NCBI GenBank assembly: GCA_003194525.1
Contig: NBIV01000481.1
Span: 1-34,667, forward strand
DNA from: Gracilariopsis chorda
Lineage: Eukaryota; Rhodophyta; Florideophyceae; Gracilariales; Gracilariaceae
DNA: 34,667 nucleotides
Direction of reading: 5' to 3'
The notes below the pieces were generated by a model, which saw only the letters and a list, made by a program, of their open reading frames with translations, searched no databases and was not told where the DNA came from. This document shows, piece by piece, positions 9,367 through 20,759 of the stretch; position 1 is the stretch's first letter, and every line of letters begins with the position of its first letter. The translations under genes and the position numbers were made by a program.

Positions 9367-10412
9367 TCAACCACCGGCAATACAGTAGGACAACAGCTAT
9401 GGGGAAGCTGATATTCGGAAAGAAGAGCACGACATACGCGCAAAAGTTCCCTGCAAACTACTTCAACAGTGCCATTTGACCAGGGACAGTATCCCAACGT
9501 AAAATGGTGAGATGAATTTGTCCTTTCTTTGAGGACACGAACGACTTCGTTCTTAAAGTGAGAGCCACGGTCCGACACCCACTGGTTGGCTACACCAAAC
9601 GCGGCAAACCACTTAATTAAAATGTTCGCAGTGGCCTCAGCAGTTGTCTCGGTTGTAGGTGTGAGCGAAATGTATCCACTGTGGTCATCTTTGATAACTA
9701 GTACGTAGAGAAGGCCGTCTTCCCCACGGGACATGTAGCAGAAGTCGAAATGAATTAATTCGTTGGGTTGATCGGAGTGGAGACCGTGGCCTAGTGGACG
9801 CGGAATGATCTTTCCAGACGCTGTGCAAAGGCAGTGGAGGCACGTGTTCACGAAATCATTAACATTTTCGTCTACGTCCTTCCAGGAGAAGTGTGCTTTT
9901 ATCGTAGCCAGGGTTACGTTCGAACTTCGATGTCCTCCATGACCTGTATGGGCCGCGATGACTATTCGCAGCTTAAGAAGCTCGTCGTCCGAGGGAATCC
10001 AGAAAACATCGCTATCAGTCCTGTAGCCATCAGGAGACTTCTTGAAGGTCTTTGGTGGTTTATCCTTCGACTGTCTCTGCGATTTCTTGATGTCCTCAAG
10101 ATCTGGCCAGTCTAATTTTGCATCCACTCCAGGATTGATTGGCGCCACCATCAGGGACTTGGCACGTAGCAATTTAGTGCATCTGATTGTTCGTTTTGGG
10201 TTTACAGCCCATCGCGTTAGCATGTCTGCCCAAACGTTGCGCTCTCCTGAGAGATGTTCGATAACATATCGAAAGGGACTGAGCTTGATAGCCCAGCGCA
10301 TGAGCTTGCTTGCGGTGTGTCTCGATATACCTGGGTTTCTACCATACGGATCGTATAAATAGACAAGGTTGGAGTGGTCAGTAAAGATGTTCACTTTATG
10401 ACCCATGACCAA
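9367..10412 (-). pseudogene. pol: Unit 0: E2 RNase H end and integrase, truncated after the core
   Basis: The first 348 or so residues match the integrase segment of the other units: end of RNase H, HHCC zinc domain, and D,D-35-E core. The frame then runs out of E2 into the E1 LTR. The C-terminal domain and chromodomain are missing. This copy keeps the zinc-ligand His in AHTGHGGHR, where the three complete copies have Tyr. It differs from them at five more residues clustered within plus-strand 9600-9720, including SGYISL for SGYVWL. No ATG opens the frame; it follows a TAG at 10413-10415. Confidence 0.9.
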
Positions 10413-10835
10413 CTAGTCCAGGCGACACATTGCTTCCACGATCGCGTAACCTTCCTTTTCTGGAACAGACCAATTGGCTGCAGATCCGGAGAAAGCGCCA
10501 GAGAGGAAACAGAGTGGTTCATGATGTTGCTCCTCGATCATCTTGTTCCTCTGTTTGAGGGGTACCTGGGTGAGTACTGCTCCCCAATGAGTGTCAGACG
10601 CGTCGCTAAAGAGGCAAATGTAACAATTGGACTTCGGATGCGCGAGTTTGACAGAGGCAGCTAGTTGTGCTTTGATGTCGGTGAAAGCCGAATCATGGTT
10701 CGCGCCCCATGAGGTGCCGAGAGAGAGATTGCGCAAAGCTTTCTTTGTTCGCTTACCAACCTTCGCGTATAATTGCTCAAGAAGCTCGTGAAGTGGTGCT
10801 ATGCGTTCGGCGTGGGCTGGGATTGAATTGCGCAT
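10413..10835 (-). pseudogene. pol: Unit 0: E2 RT thumb/connection and RNase H N-terminal half
   Basis: This 140-codon frame lies between two in-frame TAG codons (10836-10838 upstream, 10413-10415 downstream). It carries the RT-RNase H connection (MRNSIPAHAERIAPLHELLEQ) and the first part of RNase H, with catalytic Asp in LFSDASDTHWG and Glu in PEKEGYAIVEA. The remaining RNase H Asp (IFTDHSNL) lies after the second TAG, so RNase H is cut in two. The protein is identical in all four units. Confidence 0.88.
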
Positions 10836-11450
10836 CTAATTTGTGGCGCAGACGAATTGTTGAAGCTCACTTGCCATGGTGGGAGTCTTCATTGACACTA
10901 GGGATTCAAAATGCCGTGGGTGGTACTGTACTCCCTCGGCAGATATAATGCGGCCACAGAACCGCGCTTCCTGTGCGAAGAATGTTGACTTTTGGGCGTG
11001 CACATTGAGCCCAATTTCGTTGCAAACGGAGAGGAAAGATTCAATGTTGATCAGCAGTTCTTCTTCGTCTGTAGCGTAAAAGAGGAAATCGTCTATCCAC
11101 TGCAGCATCTTTTCGACGCGTCCGTCGAATTTGTGAGAGAGCACTGCGTGGAAGTGATTGTCGGAATCGCTGCCTCCTTGAAGAAGCCGTTTAGAGGAAT
11201 AAACCCCAAGGGGAGTTTGAATTGACATCATTTCCTGGGATTCCGGTGAAAGTGGTATCTGCCAGTATCCGTGGGCGAGGTCCACGTTTGCAAAGCAGGT
11301 GCTGCCGGCTGTGTCTTGGAACTTTGATTCCAGGTGTGGCATTGCCGATTGAATCGGTATTGTCCTCGCATTGGGTCCCCGCAGATCTACAGTGAATCGT
11401 AGTTTGGTAGATCCTGGCTTCGGGACGGCTAGAGCTGGTGACGCCCAACG
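10836..11450 (-). pseudogene. pol: Unit 0: E2 reverse transcriptase, 3' part
   Basis: From the R LTR edge the frame encodes RWASPALAVPKPG, RFTVDLRGPNART, FANVDLAHGYWQI (motif A Asp), and WIDDFLFYA (motif C, Trp for the more usual Tyr). It ends at a TAG after ELQQFVCATN. The residues in the open frame before RWASP come from the LTR. The 5' part of RT lies at the end of the gag-PR frame across the LTR (12364 onward), in the same reading phase. Confidence 0.9.
11446..11450. other. Target-site duplication CAACG around the R LTR (partner at 12364-12368)
   Basis: CAACG precedes TGTGGTGCAAT at 11451 and follows GCACTACA at 12363. Five bases is the usual duplication size for gypsy integrases. Removing the LTR and one CAACG restores the RT reading phase (…NPSAR joined to RWASPAL… sharing one Arg). 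The same pair recurs at 17515/18433, at 23584/24502 and, on the left side only, at 29653-29657. Confidence 0.95.
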
Positions 11451-12363
11451 TGTGGTGCAATCCCGGTGTGGGAAAGGCACCCAAAGCAGCTCGAAGCCTT
11501 GCTCTCTTAGAGAGGTAGGCCCAGTTGGGTAGAGCCCTCCGTGTCCCGTATGACGGGTGTAACTCCGTCGGGAGCCTGGAGCTACCTCGGAGGTTTAGGG
11601 GTTAGAACGGGTCGGAACCACGGCTGGTCCGGAAGTAGCCTGCGATCAGGGGAACAAAAGAGGGAAAGGGACCACCCGACGGGGGCGTGCGGAAAGCGGG
11701 AACAGACCCCGGAGGGGGGTGCCGATACACACACACGAACACGCACCGCGCGGCGGTTAGGGGATATGAGGGGAAGAGATGGTCTCACGGTCTCACGACA
11801 CACGTCGGTAATATCAATACCCAAAACTGGGGCGGAGATAGGGCCTGTACGGGCGGTCACACGACAAAAATGAATACCGCGAGTGGTCACAACCCACTGG
11901 GTACGACGAGCACGGTCTCCTCGGCGGTGCGAGTCGGGTGAAACTATCGGGCAAGCGGTGTACCTCCGCGAGTAGTTAGACACTTCGCATGGCGAATAGA
12001 GTCAGAGCCGAACTCTTGTTTCTTTTCTTGGTGAGCTCGCCGTCGTGCGGCCGACGCTCAAGTACTAGCTCAGTGCAGTACAGTAGGTAGTGCACTAGCC
12101 TAAGTAAAATTAACCCCTAAACTACACTAAAATAAGTAGCCATTTTGGGCCTCCTGGCCGGGGCTGTAGCCACGTGTCCACCACCCTTGCCAGGCAAGTA
12201 CCACAAAATATGAATGTTCCCATAACCACCCTGGGTAACCCGACCGCTAATTAGCCCGGTAAACGGGGGCTAAAATTCATGCATCCTGCTTCATCGCTCG
12301 CACCGAGTACACCTCAGATATGAGTTTCACCATCGCCCGTACGCGGGAATGTATTGCACTACA
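11451..12363 (-). repeat. Unit 0: solo LTR of element R inside E2 RT
   Basis: The 913 bp begin TGTGGTGCAAT and end ATTGCACTACA, an 11-bp inverted terminal repeat with one mismatch, and are flanked by CAACG on both sides. It is the same sequence as the 3' LTR of R at 29658-30570. It resembles the E1 LTR in its ends, the block CCCAGTTGGGTAGAGCCCTC, AAGTACTAGCT and CACGTGTCCA. A hairpin CGTCG/CGACG lies at 12041-12056. Orientation is the same as E2. One base near 11491 (A) differs from the other three copies (G). Confidence 0.94.
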
Positions 12364-14147
12364 CAACGTGCGGAAGGGTTCTTGTAGATGGCGCCTACGG
12401 CCTCCAGTTCTCGAGTCGTTTGCACAATAAAGTCTCTTTGCTGAGGCGCATATCGACGCTGTGGGGAGCGGTATGGCTTCGAATTTTCGACAGGCGTGAT
12501 GGTTAACGGTGGTACGTCGACCGGTGGGTCATTTCCAAGCTTAATTCGAAAGACATCTCTGTACTGCTCGAGCATGTTGGAGAGTTTCGAACGGCCTTTG
12601 TCCGAGATAGCATTGCCCTTTGCCTCAGTAAGAATCTTAGCGAAGGCTTGGTTGATGGATTCTATGGAATCCGTCCCGATGCCGGCGGCAAGGCCCTCGG
12701 GAAGCTGTATGGGATCGTTGTCAGCCACGATGTAGCTGAGACCTTCGTACTTCGCAGAGGCGAACTTCGCTTCGGGTATGCCCAGTTCGTGTATGTGCTT
12801 GTCGTGAATGGAGTCACGTACACGAAGGAGGTGATCTCTGAGGTTGAATCCGATGGCATGCAGAAATGGGCGCCCCAGGAGAATCTCGTCCATAGTTTGA
12901 TCCACGATATAGAACTCAATACCTCGAACACGCACGGGAATATTCGATCCAGGCAGATATATTGTAGCTGTGAGCACCACTGATCGAGATGCAGAGAAAT
13001 TGGTGCCGCTATCGGCCTTGAACGCACCTTCCAGGGGTATAGGTGGATTAAAAGTCTTCGCACTAATGTCTGGCATGACGGTCTTCACCTTGTCGAAGAT
13101 TGAAGAGTCAATTGCGCTAAAGTCTGATCCAGAATCCCCAAGGACGATATCAAACACTGCATCTTCGAGGGCTATGCGAAAACGACCTTCATTTGCATCT
13201 GGTATCCTAACGTCTGAGAACGGTTGCACTTTAACAGACTTAGCTCTCTTCACTTTCTTGCTATTGTACAGTTTCTCAAATAGTTCCTTTTTGAGTTCTG
13301 TTGGCGTTTTCGGGCAGTCCTTCAGGCGGTGGATACCGTCATAATTCTCGTTTAAGCAGGGTTCCGTCCATTCGGGAGCCTTTCGCTTGGCTCCAGTGTT
13401 TGCAGATTTTCTCATTTCAAAAGGAAGAGGGGTGACAGATTTATCAGAGCTTATGCCAGCTTCTCGAGGACGTCCACGATCACGATGTTGACGAGTTTTG
13501 CGAGAATTGAGACGCGCACGAGCCGTCTCCGTGAGGGATATTTCGAGTGCGATATTGGCGACTTCATCCTTGAAGAGCTTGATGTTTGCAAGTTGGTTCT
13601 TTTTCCACCCCATGCGCAGCATTCTGATTCGTTCCTGTAGAAGATCTGGCTGAAATTTGCGCACGAGGCGGTCCATAAACTTCTTAGCCATATCAGTGTC
13701 CTGTAAGACTTCCGAGGCGTTGTTATGATCCAACACGGTTATCACATTGATGATAAAGTTTGAAACCCCGCCTGCAGGGTCCGCTTTGTTCGGAACAAAC
13801 GTAAGGGATCTCAGAGATGATTCGATACGCTCTGAAAGGTCTTTAGGCGCAGAACTCGAAGCAGATTCGAACCAAGCTTGAACATTCTCTACAGTTTCTT
13901 CTTCCACTGTTGAAATTCCCGGTACTTCTCCCATTATGCACAGGGCGTGCAAAGTAGACGCTTCCATACAGTCTTTGATGGATGCGGGTGACAGCTTTGC
14001 CTCCTCACTTCGATCCTTATTCACGTCTTCAACCTTTGCGCAGTAGGCGGTATACGTGGTTTCAAACTTGATGAGAGAGGGCTGATCAACCGTCGTGAGA
14101 ACCGGGGGCTGGATGACAGACACAACACCATAATTCGAAGATGCCAT
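12364..14147 (-). pseudogene. gag-pol: Unit 0: E2 gag-protease and start of RT, cut by R LTR
   Basis: A true ATG at 14145-14147 opens a frame of 593 codons before the insertion site; the open frame continues 37 bp into the LTR. Residues about 20-215 look like a gag capsid domain. A zinc-knuckle-like stretch is C264, H273, C278 with Tyr269 where a second Cys would be expected. Basic residues follow. A retropepsin begins near 330 with the triad DSG at 338-340 and ILLGRPFLHAIG later. The RT start is ELEAVGAIYKNPSAR. Gag, protease and RT are thus one frame in E2, unlike E1. The base near 12454 is C here and T in the other units (silent). Confidence 0.9.
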
Positions 14148-14346
14148 GTTTGCAGTAGCTTCTTACTACGAGCAGACAAAACCACGCAGATTCTTTGGGC
14201 AAAGCGCTTTGTTGTTTGGAGTTAGACTGAACGCTGTAAGAGCTAGCAAACGATGCAGGGCTTGTTGGTCGATAGAGGGAATTGTTTTGTCGGTCGCTGG
14301 GGTTCGCGTAGATGGAAAGGAGGGCACACCTCTTGAGCAACTTCTG
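14148..14346 (-). other. E2 leader between presumed LTR and gag
   Basis: About 200 bp upstream of the gag ATG. I could not recognise a convincing primer-binding site here, which weakens the exact placing of the LTR edge. The same stretch recurs at 20217-20415 and 26286-26484. Confidence 0.4.
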
Positions 14347-14685
14347 TGATGCTCTTCGAGGTTGCTCTCAGCTTGGGCGCTGAAAGCGTTTATTTGTAGT
14401 GCGTAAAGATGGAGCTATGGTAGTCGTAGCAGCAACAAGTGCGAACGAAAGAAGTTGAGAAAAAACGCACATGCATACGATTCCGCTTTGTACAGCAAAG
14501 CGCAAACGGGGTCCGACGGAAGGTATCGAAATCTAAAAGCATAGTCATGCTCTCCTTGCGCATATGCGTGACAAAGCGGCACGCATTATTCCAGCACATG
14601 CAGAATAGAACCGGTATAGCAATGCGCGACAGACATGGGTCGGTCGATACATCAGCGCCCCGTGAGTTATGATGTGAAAGCATCA
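14347..14685 (-). repeat. Presumed LTR of E2 (unit 0/1 boundary)
   Basis: In a tandem array of LTR-interior units, the stretch between the integrase stop of one unit and the gag start of the next must hold a shared LTR. TGATGC at 14347 and GCATCA ending at 14685 give a 6-bp inverted pair of TG...CA form. On the minus strand AATAAA occurs at about 14390-14395, a plausible polyadenylation signal. There is no clear polypurine tract beside it, so edges are tentative. Confidence 0.45.
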
Positions 14686-14690
14686 ATAAA

Positions 14691-16481
14691 TCACTTAGAG
14701 ATTGACGAAGCGATGGAGCGGTGACGATGAGTCCCGGTTCTCTCCAACTCCTCCATGTATTCAGTCACAAGCGTAGGAACGTCTTCGCGAAGTGAGGCAA
14801 GGGTCACCCAGTCCGTTTCCTCATCGGAAAATCCACGCCATTTCACGAGTAACTCTATATTCCCCTGTCGCCGTTTGATTTCCACAAACCGATCGATGAC
14901 CAGAAGTTCATTTTGTTGGTAAGCAAGATACTCTTGGAGTTCTTCAGTGACCTCAAAACTCCTGTTTCGGAAGAATTTTAACCTTCTACCGTGAATCTCC
15001 TCCTTTCGACCGTTCAATAGAGACTCGATCTGGAAAATGTACTCGGATCGACATTCGAGAACGCGATACGTTCCGACCCATTTCAGTGACGGTTTGTTGG
15101 TTTGCTCACGCTGTAGTACGCCTCGAAGAACGAAATCTCCTTCTGTAAAATTGATCGGACGAACGTTTGTTCTCCTGTTGTGGCTAGCAACGGCTTGCTG
15201 CCGCTTCTTCGTTGAACGCTCAGCCACATCCTTATGCATTCCGTCGAGGGCCGATTGTAGTTGTTCAATCCGATCCAACTGTGCCTTGCGAATATTTTCA
15301 AGCTTCAGAACCTGAACCTTTCCACCCACTTTCCTAGTGATAGCAGTGAACGGCGAGTCTTGCTTATGACCAGTGAAAACTGTCAAGGGACAACGCTTTC
15401 CAAGGCGATCAAGAATAGCATTGTTCAAAGCAGATTGAACCACCGGCAATACAGTAGGACAACAGCTATGGGGAAGCTGATATTCGGAAAGAAGAGCACG
15501 ACATACGCGCAAAAGTTCCCTGCAAACTACTTCAACAGTGCCATTTGACCAGGGACAGTATCCCAACGTAAAATGGTGAGATGAATTTGTCCTTTCTTTG
15601 AGGACACGAACGACTTCGTTCTTAAAGTGAGAGCCACGGTCCGACACCCACTGGTTGGCTACACCAAACGCGGCAGACCACTTAATTAAAATGTTCGCAG
15701 TGGCCTCAGCAGTTTTCTCGGTTGTAGGTGTGAGCCAAACGTATCCACTGTGGTCATCTTTGATAACTAGTACGTAGAGAAAGCCGTCTTCCCCACGGGA
15801 CATGTAGCAGAAGTCGAAATGAATTAATTCGTTGGGTTGATCGGAGTGGAGACCGTGGCCTAGTGGACGCGGAATGATCTTTCCAGACGCTGTGCAAAGG
15901 CAGTGGAGGCACGTGTTCACGAAATCATTAACATTTTCGTCTACGTCCTTCCAGGAGAAGTGTGCTTTTATCGTAGCCAGGGTTACGTTCGAACTTCGAT
16001 GTCCTCCATGACCTGTATAGGCCGCGATGACTATTCGCAGCTTAAGAAGCTCGTCGTCCGAGGGAATCCAGAAAACATCGCTATCAGTCCTGTAGCCATC
16101 AGGAGACTTCTTGAAGGTCTTTGGTGGTTTATCCTTCGACTGTCTCTGCGATTTCTTGATGTCCTCAAGATCTGGCCAGTCTAATTTTGCATCCACTCCA
16201 GGATTGATTGGCGCCACCATCAGGGACTTGGCACGTAGCAATTTAGTGCATCTGATTGTTCGTTTTGGGTTTACAGCCCATCGCGTTAGCATGTCTGCCC
16301 AAACGTTGCGCTCTCCTGAGAGATGTTCGATAACATATCGAAAGGGACTGAGCTTGATAGCCCAGCGCATGAGCTTGCTTGCGGTGTGTCTCGATATACC
16401 TGGGTTTCTACCATACGGATCGTATAAATAGACAAGGTTGGAGTGGTCAGTAAAGATGTTCACTTTATGACCCATGACCAA
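14691..16481 (-). pseudogene. pol: Unit 1: E2 RNase H end, integrase and chromodomain (complete)
   Basis: The frame has 596 codons after a TAG. It begins VNIFTDHSNL (RNase H Asp). The integrase zinc domain is Y155, H161, C191, C194; the first ligand is Tyr where unit 0 has His. The catalytic residues are D223 (IHFDFCY), D281 (VSDRGSHF) and E317 (SNGTVEVV), a D,D-35-E spacing. The integrase C-terminal domain covers about 380-510. A chromodomain at about 527-570 (VIDRFVEI ... ELLVKWRGFSDEETDWV) is intact. Stop TGA is at 14691-14693. This copy has Leu in NNAILDRLG, where units 2 and 3 have Ile. Confidence 0.93.
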
Positions 16482-16904
16482 CTAGTCCAGGCGACACATT
16501 GCTTCCACGATCGCGTAACCTTCCTTTTCTGGAACAGACCAATTGGCTGCAGATCCGGAGAAAGCGCCAGAGAGGAAACAGAGTGGTTCATGATGTTGCT
16601 CCTCGATCATCTTGTTCCTCTGTTTGAGGGGTACCTGGGTGAGTACTGCTCCCCAATGAGTGTCAGACGCGTCGCTAAAGAGGCAAATGTAACAATTGGA
16701 CTTCGGATGCGCGAGTTTGACAGAGGCAGCTAGTTGTGCTTTGATGTCGGTGAAAGCCGAATCATGGTTCGCGCCCCATGAGGTGCCGAGAGAGAGATTG
16801 CGCAAAGCTTTCTTTGTTCGCTTACCAACCTTCGCGTATAATTGCTCAAGAAGCTCGTGAAGTGGTGCTATGCGTTCGGCGTGGGCTGGGATTGAATTGC
16901 GCAT
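16482..16904 (-). pseudogene. pol: Unit 1: E2 RNase H N-terminal half
   Basis: Protein identical to 10413-10835. It is bounded by the same TAG codons (16905-16907 and 16482-16484), so both stops predate the amplification. Confidence 0.88.
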
Positions 16905-17519
16905 CTAATTTGTGGCGCAGACGAATTGTTGAAGCTCACTTGCCATGGTGGGAGTCTTCATTGACACTAGGGATTCAAAATGCCGTGGGTGGTACTGTAC
17001 TCCCTCGGCAGATATAATGCGGCCACAGAACCGCGCTTCCTGTGCGAAGAATGTTGACTTTTGGGCGTGCACATTGAGCCCAATTTCGTTGCAAACGGAG
17101 AGGAAAGATTCAATGTTGATCAGCAGTTCTTCTTCGTCTGTAGCGTAAAAGAGGAAATCGTCTATCCACTGCAGCATCTTTTCGACGCGTCCGTCGAATT
17201 TGTGAGAGAGCACTGCGTGGAAGTGATTGTCGGAATCGCTGCCTCCTTGAAGAAGCCGTTTAGAGGAATAAACCCCAAGGGGAGTTTGAATTGACATCAT
17301 TTCCTGGGATTCCGGTGAAAGTGGTATCTGCCAGTATCCGTGGGCGAGGTCCACGTTTGCAAAGCAGGTGCTGCCGGCTGTGTCTTGGAACTTTGATTCC
17401 AGGTGTGGCATTGCCGATTGAATCGGTATTGTCCTCGCATTGGGTCCCCGCAGATCTACAGTGAATCGTAGTTTGGTAGATCCTGGCTTCGGGACGGCTA
17501 GAGCTGGTGACGCCCAACG
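16905..17519 (-). pseudogene. pol: Unit 1: E2 reverse transcriptase, 3' part
   Basis: Protein identical to unit 0 from RWASPAL to ELQQFVCATN and TAG. Joined in phase to the RT start at 18433 if the R LTR and one CAACG are set aside. Motif A Asp and WIDD are intact, so RT was lost by insertion and not by point decay of its active site. Confidence 0.89.
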
Positions 17520-18432
17520 TGTGGTGCAATCCCGGTGTGGGAAAGGCACCCAAGGCAGCTCGAAGCCTTGCTCTCTTAGAGAGGTAGGCCCAGTTGGGTA
17601 GAGCCCTCCGTGTCCCGTATGACGGGTGTAACTCCGTCGGGAGCCTGGAGCTACCTCGGAGGTTTAGGGGTTAGAACGGGTCGGAACCACGGCTGGTCCG
17701 GAAGTAGCCTGCGATCAGGGGAACAAAAGAGGGAAAGGGACCACCCGACGGGGGCGTGCGGAAAGCGGGAACAGACCCCGGAGGGGGGTGCCGATACACA
17801 CACACGAACACGCACCGCGCGGCGGTTAGGGGATATGAGGGGAAGAGATGGTCTCACGGTCTCACGACACACGTCGGTAATATCAATACCCAAAACTGGG
17901 GCGGAGATAGGGCCTGTACGGGCGGTCACACGACAAAAATGAATACCGCGAGTGGTCACAACCCACTGGGTACGACGAGCACGGTCTCCTCGGCGGTGCG
18001 AGTCGGGTGAAACTATCGGGCAAGCGGTGTACCTCCGCGAGTAGTTAGACACTTCGCATGGCGAATAGAGTCAGAGCCGAACTCTTGTTTCTTTTCTTGG
18101 TGAGCTCGCCGTCGTGCGGCCGACGCTCAAGTACTAGCTCAGTGCAGTACAGTAGGTAGTGCACTAGCCTAAGTAAAATTAACCCCTAAACTACACTAAA
18201 ATAAGTAGCCATTTTGGGCCTCCTGGCCGGGGCTGTAGCCACGTGTCCACCACCCTTGCCAGGCAAGTACCACAAAATATGAATGTTCCCATAACCACCC
18301 TGGGTAACCCGACCGCTAATTAGCCCGGTAAACGGGGGCTAAAATTCATGCATCCTGCTTCATCGCTCGCACCGAGTACACCTCAGATATGAGTTTCACC
18401 ATCGCCCGTACGCGGGAATGTATTGCACTACA
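17520..18432 (-). repeat. Unit 1: solo LTR of element R inside E2 RT
   Basis: Same 913-bp LTR, same insertion codon and same CAACG duplication as in unit 0. It has the G variant near 17560. Because the site is the same in every unit, it was inherited through amplification and not inserted repeatedly. Confidence 0.94.
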
Positions 18433-20216
18433 CAACGTGCGGAAGGGTTCTTGTAGATGGCGCCTACGGCCTCCAGTTCTCGAGTCGTTTGCACAATAAA
18501 GTCTCTTTGCTGAGGCGCATATCGACGTTGTGGGGAGCGGTATGGCTTCGAATTTTCGACAGGCGTGATGGTTAACGGTGGTACGTCGACCGGTGGGTCA
18601 TTTCCAAGCTTAATTCGAAAGACATCTCTGTACTGCTCGAGCATGTTGGAGAGTTTCGAACGGCCTTTGTCCGAGATAGCATTGCCCTTTGCCTCAGTAA
18701 GAATCTTAGCGAAGGCTTGGTTGATGGATTCTATGGAATCCGTCCCGATGCCGGCGGCAAGGCCCTCGGGAAGCTGTATGGGATCGTTGTCAGCCACGAT
18801 GTAGCTGAGACCTTCGTACTTCGCAGAGGCGAACTTCGCTTCGGGTATGCCCAGTTCGTGTATGTGCTTGTCGTGAATGGAGTCACGTACACGAAGGAGG
18901 TGATCTCTGAGGTTGAATCCGATGGCATGCAGAAATGGGCGCCCCAGGAGAATCTCGTCCATAGTTTGATCCACGATATAGAACTCAATACCTCGAACAC
19001 GCACGGGAATATTCGATCCAGGCAGATATATTGTAGCTGTGAGCACCACTGATCGAGATGCAGAGAAATTGGTGCCGCTATCGGCCTTGAACGCACCTTC
19101 CAGGGGTATAGGTGGATTAAAAGTCTTCGCACTAATGTCTGGCATGACGGTCTTCACCTTGTCGAAGATTGAAGAGTCAATTGCGCTAAAGTCTGATCCA
19201 GAATCCCCAAGGACGATATCAAACACTGCATCTTCGAGGGCTATGCGAAAACGACCTTCATTTGCATCTGGTATCCTAACGTCTGAGAACGGTTGCACTT
19301 TAACAGACTTAGCTCTCTTCACTTTCTTGCTATTGTACAGTTTCTCAAATAGTTCCTTTTTGAGTTCTGTTGGCGTTTTCGGGCAGTCCTTCAGGCGGTG
19401 GATACCGTCATAATTCTCGTTTAAGCAGGGTTCCGTCCATTCGGGAGCCTTTCGCTTGGCTCCAGTGTTTGCAGATTTTCTCATTTCAAAAGGAAGAGGG
19501 GTGACAGATTTATCAGAGCTTATGCCAGCTTCTCGAGGACGTCCACGATCACGATGTTGACGAGTTTTGCGAGAATTGAGACGCGCACGAGCCGTCTCCG
19601 TGAGGGATATTTCGAGTGCGATATTGGCGACTTCATCCTTGAAGAGCTTGATGTTTGCAAGTTGGTTCTTTTTCCACCCCATGCGCAGCATTCTGATTCG
19701 TTCCTGTAGAAGATCTGGCTGAAATTTGCGCACGAGGCGGTCCATAAACTTCTTAGCCATATCAGTGTCCTGTAAGACTTCCGAGGCGTTGTTATGATCC
19801 AACACGGTTATCACATTGATGATAAAGTTTGAAACCCCGCCTGCAGGGTCCGCTTTGTTCGGAACAAACGTAAGGGATCTCAGAGATGATTCGATACGCT
19901 CTGAAAGGTCTTTAGGCGCAGAACTCGAAGCAGATTCGAACCAAGCTTGAACATTCTCTACAGTTTCTTCTTCCACTGTTGAAATTCCCGGTACTTCTCC
20001 CATTATGCACAGGGCGTGCAAAGTAGACGCTTCCATACAGTCTTTGATGGATGCGGGTGACAGCTTTGCCTCCTCACTTCGATCCTTATTCACGTCTTCA
20101 ACCTTTGCGCAGTAGGCGGTATACGTGGTTTCAAACTTGATGAGAGAGGGCTGATCAACCGTCGTGAGAACCGGGGGCTGGATGACAGACACAACACCAT
20201 AATTCGAAGATGCCAT
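18433..20216 (-). pseudogene. gag-pol: Unit 1: E2 gag-protease and start of RT
   Basis: Protein identical to 12364-14147: gag domain, degenerate knuckle, DSG protease, and RT start cut at NPSAR by the R LTR. ATG at 20214-20216. Confidence 0.9.
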
Positions 20217-20415
20217 GTTTGCAGTAGCTTCTTACTACGAGCAGACAAAACCACGCAGATTCTTTGGGCAAAGCGCTTTGTTGTTTGGAGTTAGACTGAA
20301 CGCTGTAAGAGCTAGCAAACGATGCAGGGCTTGTTGGTCGATAGAGGGAATTGTTTTGTCGGTCGCTGGGGTTCGCGTAGATGGAAAGGAGGGCACACCT
20401 CTTGAGCAACTTCTG

Positions 20416-20754
20416 TGATGCTCTTCGAGGTTGCTCTCAGCTTGGGCGCTGAAAGCGTTTATTTGTAGTGCGTAAAGATGGAGCTATGGTAGTCGTAGCA
20501 GCAACAAGTGCGAACGAAAGAAGTTGAGAAAAAACGCACATGCATACGATTCCGCTTTGTACAGCAAAGCGCAAACGGGGTCCGACGGAAGGTATCGAAA
20601 TCTAAAAGCATAGTCATGCTCTCCTTGCGCATATGCGTGACAAAGCGGCACGCATTATTCCAGCACATGCAGAATAGAACCGGTATAGCAATGCGCGACA
20701 GACATGGGTCGGTCGATACATCAGCGCCCCGTGAGTTATGATGTGAAAGCATCA
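20416..20754 (-). repeat. Presumed LTR of E2 (unit 1/2 boundary)
   Basis: Copy of 14347-14685 with the same TGATGC...GCATCA edges. I noticed no differences. Limits are tentative for the same reasons. Confidence 0.45.
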
Positions 20755-20759
20755 ATAAA

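Noticed and set aside
11541..11983. Plus- and minus-strand open frames (110 and 133 codons) inside the R LTR
   Set aside because: They recur only with the LTR, have repetitive composition and no recognisable motif.
14347..14685. Solo LTR of a fourth element
   Set aside because: I saw no 5-bp duplication at the edges, and its position between integrase stop and gag start in each unit fits E2's own LTR, though the edges stay uncertain.
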